A program made the translations under genes and the position numbers. Shown in pieces: positions 58,178-64,000 of a stretch of 64,000 nucleotides of DNA. The stretch comes from Hymenoscyphus infarciens (Eukaryota > Ascomycota > Leotiomycetes > Helotiales > Helotiaceae), in assembly GCA_001414345.1 (NCBI GenBank), contig LLCB01000051.1, positions 177,956-241,955 of the forward strand, written 5' to 3'. Below the pieces are notes generated by a model. The model saw only the letters and a program-made list of their open reading frames with translations. It was not told the DNA's origin and made no database searches. Numbering within the stretch: position 1 is the first letter of the stretch; each line of letters begins with the position of its first letter.

Positions 58178-58893
58178 ATGCACGTTTTTGGGTCACTGCT
58201 CTGGTCAGCTTCTGCTGCCCTGGAATTCTAAGTAGAAAGCTATTACGGAAACTATAACATAACAAAAATTTCTCCTACTGGCACAGCTCTAATTTCTTCC
58301 AAGAGCAGCTCGTCGCCTTTTCCCGGAACACATGGGAACTAGAACGCCACGAACTGTTCTAGTACCTCTACAACTCAACTTCTAGTCACAGCTACTCTGA
58401 TATACTCGGAGTCTGTCCCAACTGTAACATCTCTTTCAGTCGTATACTGGGATAAAAACACAACTGGTTACTATCTTTTGACTCTAAAGGATAGCTAGAA
58501 TCCCTATTATGCGGAGGACGGCATCGTAGGTATGATCAAGTTCAAAACATATGTTTCGCTTCCCACTAATCAACCCTGTATAAGATACCAGCCAACCAGC
58601 AGGGAATACTCGCTTTGGAGCACTCTGATCACGTACAATTTGTCGAATGTCCCTCGAACAACACCCTGGTCATCAACTTCGACAGCAAAGGTGCTGTTGA
58701 TTACGCACTTCAAAGCTGGCCTCCCAACAGTACCGAGTTTACCTTGATCAATAACGTAGAAGATTGTGGAACTAGTGGGGAAAGAGATTTCTTTATAGTT
58801 AATAGCTTCAAGCTACGAGAAAACACATTCTCTTTCGTTGCAACTGGTCGAAGCACTGATTGCTTGGAAGCTGCCATTTACATAAGTCCATAG
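58178..58893 (+). pseudogene. Secreted Ser/Thr-rich protein with DUF7029-like domain, broken
   Basis: ATG 58178 opens a signal-peptide-like start (MHVFGSLLWSASAALEF). The same frame then meets a TAA and two TAG codons (about 58229, 58340 and 58496), each explicable as a Gln codon changed by C-to-T. Between them is Ser/Thr-rich sequence (ALISSKSSSSPFP; TVTSLSVVYWDKNTTGYYL). Near 58615 the frame shifts to one encoding HVQFVECPSNNTLVINFDSK and ERDFFIVNSFKLRENTFSF, ending at TAG 58891-58893. The latter resembles the fungal DUF7029 fold from general memory. As sequenced it is non-functional. Confidence 0.7.
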
Positions 58894-59268
58894 AGCGAGT
58901 CTTAGTATTGAAAGGATGAACCTCTATCCATGTAGCTCCCAATGACCAAAATTTGGCATCGACCGCTCTCATGACCGCACCTTGTGTTCGCTTAAGGAAG
59001 GAGAAGTGGTTACCAAGAAAGATTCCTTCCCATTGCCTCTTGAAGGGGACCTCGCGTTCCCTCTATTCCAGGTAGAACACCAACTTTGCTCCGAAAATAA
59101 CATATACCCTAGAGGTTGTGTCCATTGATGAGCCCCTTGCACATGACAGAAATGATCTACCCCCAAATTAAGGAAGCACCGTAGATGACTTACCGTGCCC
59201 AGCTATTTTATAATTCAGCATGAGGGACAAGTGCCATCAACGAAGGGTAATGGAGATAAAAATCTTGT
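58894..59268. other. Spacer between two pseudogenes
   Basis: About 375 bp. Possibly decayed upstream part of the hydrolase fragment, but no convincing similarity on either strand. Confidence 0.35.
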
Positions 59269-59902
59269 TTGGACTACGCCTGGGGAGACTCTTACCCACT
59301 TCCAAACTTACCAACTCGAGACCTCGGATCCATGACTGGAATTGATGAGTTCAAAGGAGACTTTCTCGATCCACGATGGGAATGGAATCACAATCCGGAA
59401 AACACCAAATGGCAACTTTTGGATTCCTTACGTCTTTGGATTGCAAAGGATCATCGGTCCTCAATCTACCGCCACCATTGTCCTTGACATCAGCAGTATG
59501 ACGGATGGAGACCGAGCAGGTCTTGCTCTACTAGGAGATTCCTCCGCCTCCATTGGTGTATATCAGGACGCGAGCGTTTTCAATGTCATCGTCATCCGAA
59601 ATCTCACCATGGAGCAAGGAACCTGAGAAGCAACAAACATCGACATAGAAGATGGAAGTGTCGTGATTTCGGGAAATAAGATTTGGCTTCGTGTCTCTGC
59701 GGATATCAGTCCAAATTCCAACGAGAACAGGATCTTCTCTTACAGCCTCGATGGGACGAATTTCATTACTTTGGGGTCACCAGTTTCCATGGTCAAGAGC
59801 TGGCAGTTCTTTATAGGGTATCGATTTGGGATTTTTAATTATGTTTCGAAGGATTTGGGTGGATTTGTTGATATCAGTAGTTTTAAGAGCAGTTCACCTT
59901 GA
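59269..59902 (+). pseudogene. C-terminal fragment of a glycoside hydrolase family 43-like enzyme
   Basis: One frame gives DEFKGDFLDPRWEWNHNPEN, the start of the GH43 C-terminal beta-sandwich domain. After a shift near 59400 another frame gives RIIGPQSTATIVLDISSMTD and GDRAGLALLGDSSASIGV. An in-frame TGA (59624-59626) interrupts it, and SGNKIWLRVSADISP to SWQFFIGYRFGIFNYVSKDL completes the domain, ending at TGA 59900-59902. The catalytic five-bladed propeller is absent upstream. This is a remnant of an arabinofuranosidase/xylosidase-type plant cell-wall enzyme. Confidence 0.7.
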
Positions 59903-60739
59903 GAAATGTCGTTTTCATGGAGTATTTCTTTGAATTGGGGGAGGAGATGCTGTCAATAAGGGATTTCATATCCGTATAATGAGCAATCAAAAGACCGCAA
60001 TCATTGTCGGTCGTTCAGTCAGAACCTGTACGTAGCAACTTATAGAAAAAAGTAAGTAAATCTAATACTTACTTTCATTATTTAAGTTTATTTACCCTCC
60101 TAGCTACTAAAGACTATTCAACCGCTTGCTACGCTCAATATGATAAGAACAGTTACATGAAGTTCAAGTGGACTTATTTCTGTAAGTTAGACACTACTTC
60201 TAGATAGCTCTTGACGCCTTGGATTTTAGGCGACAAACCCCTGAAGCTCCCCGCCACCTTGAGTTTTGGTGGGCACCTAAGAACCAATTTTCTTTCACAG
60301 CACACTTATTTACGATTTGAACTCTCTTGCTCTATGGTGTTACGTAACGCATCAATTTAGCTCCCTGAGATTCGCGATACATACATGACCGTTTATTCTA
60401 TTGCCCAAATTCACAGCCAATTGATTGCATCCGCTTCCACGGGCCTCACGCATCACGAGGTAAATCACTCAGTACAGAACGCATTCTATTCTTTACAATT
60501 ATCTCCAGTAATTTGGATCCTTCTTCCGTACGCCAATATTAATTACCAAAATTACCAATCCTTCTATCCCTCCCAAACATTCTCACACATCCCACATCCC
60601 ACTCACCAGTTCAGATCTCATTGTAAAAACGTATCACACCTACCTAGTCCCCCTCCGTAAACCCCAAGTAGCATATTTATTTAGTTCTCTCGTTTTACTT
60701 CCGAGACTCGTTACTTGTAATCTATGCCATTCTCAGAAA
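59903..60739. other. Intergenic region
   Basis: About 840 bp, AT-rich around 60040-60120. A short hairpin-like CCCCGCCACC/GGTGGG pair lies near 60248-60272. No gene. Confidence 0.45.
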
Positions 60740-62107
60740 TTAGAGCACAGACTCTCTTGTCATTGAAATATGACGACTTGTCTCAACAGGGAAAGAGATT
60801 TGGTCAGTTTCATCGTTGTCTGGTGGTGGTAGTGGTGTTCTGATCGCTTCTTCCAATATTTCTTCAGCCGAAGGCGTTTGTTTGACTTTCCCCTCTGAGT
60901 TCCTTATTTCTGAAGTTCGTGTTGTTGGTAGTGGTATTATTGCTGCCTTTGCCAATGGGGTTTCAGGAGAAGAAAGTTGCTTGGGGTTTTCGTCTTGTGT
61001 TTCTGTTTTCGGAGTTGGTGCTGGTGTTTCTATTGTGTGGTTCTTTAGTCGAAGAGGTAGGGTTATTAGGGTACTGATATCTTTTTGGGAGTTCCTCCAT
61101 TCTTCTTCCGTTTTTTCATCGAGGCTCCGTAGTTTTACCGGGCTTTCTGTTCTTGTTGGTGGCGAAGGTGGAGGTGTTGAATAGGGTGTTGGTGGTGGAG
61201 CGAAGTACGATTGATTTTCCCTTATCGTGCGTAATTTAACCCTTTTTTGCCTCGGAATTGGTTCTCCTAGTTTGATGGCTGAAATTATGGGGGATGTGAA
61301 TGTGGGAGAAGAGGGTAAAAGTGCTAGATGTAGTGCTATCGGTTCTGCCATTGAAGTAATTCGTTGCCTGGATGGTTTGGCCAGTCTCACTTTTCCATTG
61401 ACTCTTCGGTCTTGACGTGGTTTTCCTCTGCGGGCTGGGTGTACGGTTGATGACGGTGTTGGTGCTCGTGACAAAACCACGAGTAAAGGAAGAGGAGGAG
61501 TAACTGGTCTTCTCTCTTCATGCTCTTTTGGCTCTGCCCAAAGTCCTCCATATCGGTTCTCCGGTCTCGTGTCTCCCGTTAGTGGTGCGACTCTTATCCG
61601 CATTCTTGGTGGTGGTCCAATCTTCGCTTGCACATGTCGTGTAATCACCCTCTCCAGACTCACGCGCTCAGAAGGGAGTCTGATAACTCTCATCTCGTCT
61701 GTCACGCCAACTCTCGATTTCGATCGAGCTTTTTCCAATTGATTTTCTCTGATTTTCGATAACCTCTCCATCTCGGCATTGACTTTTTGTTGGCGAATTT
61801 TTCGCTTGTGTTTTCGTATTTTGTAACAAACAACTATAATTCCCACCCAAATATTAGTGCTCCTTGCTGCACCGGTAATTGTGGAATTGGGGGTGTGACT
61901 GGCTTTGAAATGGGCGGGAAAATGGAGAGTAGAGGGTAGAGCGTGGGAAGGAGGATACATACAAGATATCAAAACAACAAGACTCATAAGTCCAAATGAT
62001 AGAACGAAGATAGTTCCAGTTGTCCAAGGTGAGTTACTCGACTTTTGTAGGGTGACATAGCTTGATTGAATCTTGTTCAGACGACGGGGGAGAATCGTTG
62101 GAGCCAT
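60740..62107 (-). CDS. Single-pass membrane protein with long basic cytosolic tail
   Basis: The frame is open throughout (455 codons), but an intron is likely: donor GTATGT at 61962, branch ACTAAT and acceptor TTATAG ending at 61834 (129 nt). This gives exons 62107-61963 and 61833-60740 and a 412-residue protein. It makes one continuous hydrophobic helix (IFVLSFGLMSLVVLISFVCY) followed at once by a basic anchor (KIRKHKRKIRQQK), a good type of stop-transfer signal. The remaining 330 residues are disordered and Pro/Ser/Arg-rich with several PPxP motifs. No family is recognised. A second in-frame acceptor (GTGCAG, 96-nt intron) and full retention are also possible. Confidence 0.7.
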   Translation of the reverse strand: MAPTILPRRLNKIQSSYVTLQKSSNSPWTTGTIFVLSFGLMSLVVLISCMYPPSHALPSTLHFPAHFKASHTPNSTITGAARSTNIWVGIIVVCYKIRKHKRKIRQQKVNAEMERLSKIRENQLEKARSKSRVGVTDEMRVIRLPSERVSLERVITRHVQAKIGPPPRMRIRVAPLTGDTRPENRYGGLWAEPKEHEERRPVTPPLPLLVVLSRAPTPSSTVHPARRGKPRQDRRVNGKVRLAKPSRQRITSMAEPIALHLALLPSSPTFTSPIISAIKLGEPIPRQKRVKLRTIRENQSYFAPPPTPYSTPPPSPPTRTESPVKLRSLDEKTEEEWRNSQKDISTLITLPLRLKNHTIETPAPTPKTETQDENPKQLSSPETPLAKAAIIPLPTTRTSEIRNSEGKVKQTPSAEEILEEAIRTPLPPPDNDETDQISFPVETSRHISMTRESVL

Positions 62108-63442
62108 CGTTCCGAATGAGGAACTGTTTCGATGTTCGGGGGAATGTTGGTTTTAGTGGTTTCTGAGAAGGAATTGAAGTTAGTGCTGTGGGGGTTGAGA
62201 GAGAGAGAAAAAGTCGATAAAGTTAGTTACTTCGCCTCTCGTCCCCCTGATGTCTTATTTCTCTATATATATAAAAAAGAAGAGAAGCGGAAGGAGGATT
62301 TGGGAGTTATGATTACTTGTTTTGTGTTTGGATTATGATGGAGTAACTAGTGGTACAACCAAGCTAATTTGCCGAGCTAATTGTTTCGTCACTTTTAGTT
62401 AATACACTAATTGCGGCACCAATCCTGAGCAGTATTGAAACGTCAGAAATTCAATCTACTTCTTTTCGCTCCCCTCTCTAACCTAGCTCAGAGACTAGAA
62501 GATATGAGGTTTATTCCGGTTTTTAACATTTTGCCACAGGAGAGCTTCGCAACTTCAATTTTGGCCTGAAATGGCTGGGAATCAATTTGGAACCATCCAA
62601 ATTGCCAGAAGAATAATGAACACTAAGCATAACTTTACCAATTGGCTTTGAGATACGAATTCCATGTCATTGTGGACTGAAAAGGAAGCCACACCAAATT
62701 AAGCGAAGAGAACGAGAGCTGTCACCTGACATGACCCTTTGCTTTACCAGAAGTATTCTGGGACGGGTCTCCAGTTTAGAAACTACTTGGGAGAATTTTC
62801 TTCCGTTGCTAGCCCATCGAACCATCTTCTTTCTTCTGAATGAAGCTGGTCGGAGTTGGATCACATGACCGTACTCAGAAAATTGAGGATACCAAAATTG
62901 GAAATCCCTTTCCCCAAACTCACATCCACTCACATAGATAATTCGATGCCGAAATTATTGGTGCAAAATCTCTACACCTACCCCCTTTTTCTCAGTGGAG
63001 TGAGAATGCAAATTTCTCGTCGTTTGCAATTGCACCTCTCCATTCTACCTTCCTCGCATTTGAAACGTAATTCACGTCCTTCCTGATACAATACATATAC
63101 CCATTATCTCTCACAGTCTACGTGCGATTACGTTGCAACTTCCTAAAGCGATTACGGAATGCATAGTTCAGCCTCAATGTAGTTTTCCCCATGTGCAAGG
63201 AGCCGTTTATCCAACAACCGAGAGAGCTCGACCTCGTATTTCCTCAAGCTGTCGTTTAGTAAATCATTGGTTGGAAGACTGTCTCAAGGAGGGATGGGAA
63301 TGCGATGTTACATGCCAGCTTTTCACATTTGAACGTTGCTTGCAGGTGTACTCGACGCAAGAATGCCAAACACTTTATAAGTTTAACTTAATGTTTGTGT
63401 CTTATTCTTGAAACTGTTTATTTGCAGGTACTGCTCCACACG
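62108..63442. other. Intergenic region
   Basis: About 1.3 kb. The frame 63133-63411 contains several cysteines but no start context, signal or domain, and is not called. It includes the upstream region of the last gene. Confidence 0.45.
63376..63381 (+). promoter_or_regulatory. TATA box of the terminal secreted-protein gene
   Basis: TATAAG lies 67 bp upstream of ATG 63443, a plausible distance for a short leader. Confidence 0.45.
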
Positions 63443-64000
63443 ATGAAGTATGGTCAAGTCCTAGCTGTTGCGGGCATATTGCTGGGAAGTGGTGTCTATG
63501 CGGAGGAAACTTCAAGTTAGTCCGCCTTCGCAACTTGCTTCAATGGGAGTTAAACCGAATTTAAACTTCCCCCCAATGCTCTCTCCCCATCCTCAAAACA
63601 CCAAACTAATAAACCCCAGCAACAAGCTCCTCCCCCCTCCCAACCCCCACAAACCCCTACGCCCTCCACTGCCCCATCCCATCAACCTTCACAGTATCCT
63701 CTTACATCGGCACCACAAACCTCAGCACCACCCCCTCAACACCCCTAAATGTAACATTCCGACTTTCCTACGGCGACTCTGACCCCATCCTCCAATCCAT
63801 GTACGGAAACAACGCATTCCACTGTCCCCGACTAAATACCGGTACAAAATGGTCGTATTACGATGGAGAATGGGATCTCCTATGCGACAACAACGGCCTA
63901 GTCCGCGTCTTCACAGACGGAGAGGGGAATTTCGGGAAATATGGAGTGAGGAGGTGGTTCTTTTGTGAGGAGGCTCCCGCGTACGCTCCCCCCCCCCCCC
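63443..64000 (+). CDS. Secreted Cys-rich protein, 3'-truncated by the window edge
   Basis: Exon 1 (63443-63515) encodes a signal peptide (MKYGQVLAVAGILLGSGVYA). The 104-nt intron (63516-63619, GTTAGT, CTAAT, CCCAG) leads in phase 1 to exon 2, which is open to near the edge. After a Ser/Thr/Pro linker comes the domain NPYALHCPIPSTFTV, then VTFRLSYGDSD, CPRLNTGTKWSYYDG, LLCDNNGLVRVF and RRWFFCEEAP. These positions match the Cys domain of the protein at 12635-14240. A GTACGC at about 63980, a few codons after the last Cys, could be a donor at the same place as that gene's first intron. The C-run at the end leaves the 3' part unseen. Confidence 0.78.

Noticed and set aside
60816..61184. 122-codon plus-strand frame with a Ser/Val-rich product
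   Set aside because: Antisense to the membrane protein gene's Pro/Ser-rich tail.
63133..63411. Cys-containing 92-codon frame upstream of the last gene
   Set aside because: No signal peptide or domain, and it overlaps the likely promoter of the gene at 63443.

Overview
This window comes from a filamentous ascomycete fungus, probably a leotiomycete such as a member of the Helotiales. The organism call is inference. It rests on short spliceosomal introns (about 49-152 nt, GTATGT/GTAAGT/GTGAGT donors, CTAAC/CTAAT branch sites), on typical fungal proteins (PAM16, YIP1, a dysferlin-domain peroxin, a Trf4-type nucleotidyltransferase), and on AT-rich transposon islands with C-to-T/G-to-A decay that looks like repeat-induced point mutation (RIP).

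Layout. 1-8.3 kb is a dense housekeeping block: the 3' part of a conserved coiled-coil protein, divergently arranged PAM16 and YIP1, and a PEX30/PEX24-like peroxisomal membrane protein. 9.6-11.4 kb holds an F-box-like pseudogene split by a hAT-like element with an 8-bp target duplication. 12.6-14.2 kb is a three-exon Ser/Thr-rich secreted protein. 16.3-19.8 kb is a 1106-residue protein, perhaps Byr4/Bfa1-like. 19.8-28 kb has no convincing gene, is rich in short tandem repeats and contains a decayed poly(A)-tailed retroelement. 28-30.6 kb carries two related RING-H2 genes, one lacking a zinc ligand. 31.2-36 kb is a nest of decayed transposons: two inverted hAT-like copies, each with a different small fold-back insert that the other lacks, plus Harbinger-like elements. 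37.2-43.4 kb has a RING protein, an extended SDR, a 2OG-Fe(II) oxygenase pseudogene and a four-exon secreted protein. 43.8-44.1 kb is an inverted-repeat element with telomere-like sequence inside. 45-51 kb has an orphan pseudogene, a possible intact relative and a six-cysteine secreted protein, separated by long non-coding stretches. 52.4-54.9 kb encodes the Trf4-type enzyme. 56.2-60 kb has a four-exon secreted protein and two broken secreted-protein genes. 60.7-62.1 kb is a single-pass membrane protein. The window ends inside a secreted protein gene whose Cys-rich domain matches that of the 12.6-14.2 kb gene.

The conserved genes act in separate housekeeping processes: mitochondrial import, ER/Golgi traffic, peroxisome morphology and RNA surveillance. 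The accessory part is dominated by secreted proteins, RING proteins and pseudogenes beside transposon islands, as in fast-evolving compartments of plant-associated fungi. The most interesting points are the secreted domain family shared by the two ends of the window, the reciprocal fold-back inserts, and several in-frame splicing details that a naive ORF call gets wrong.
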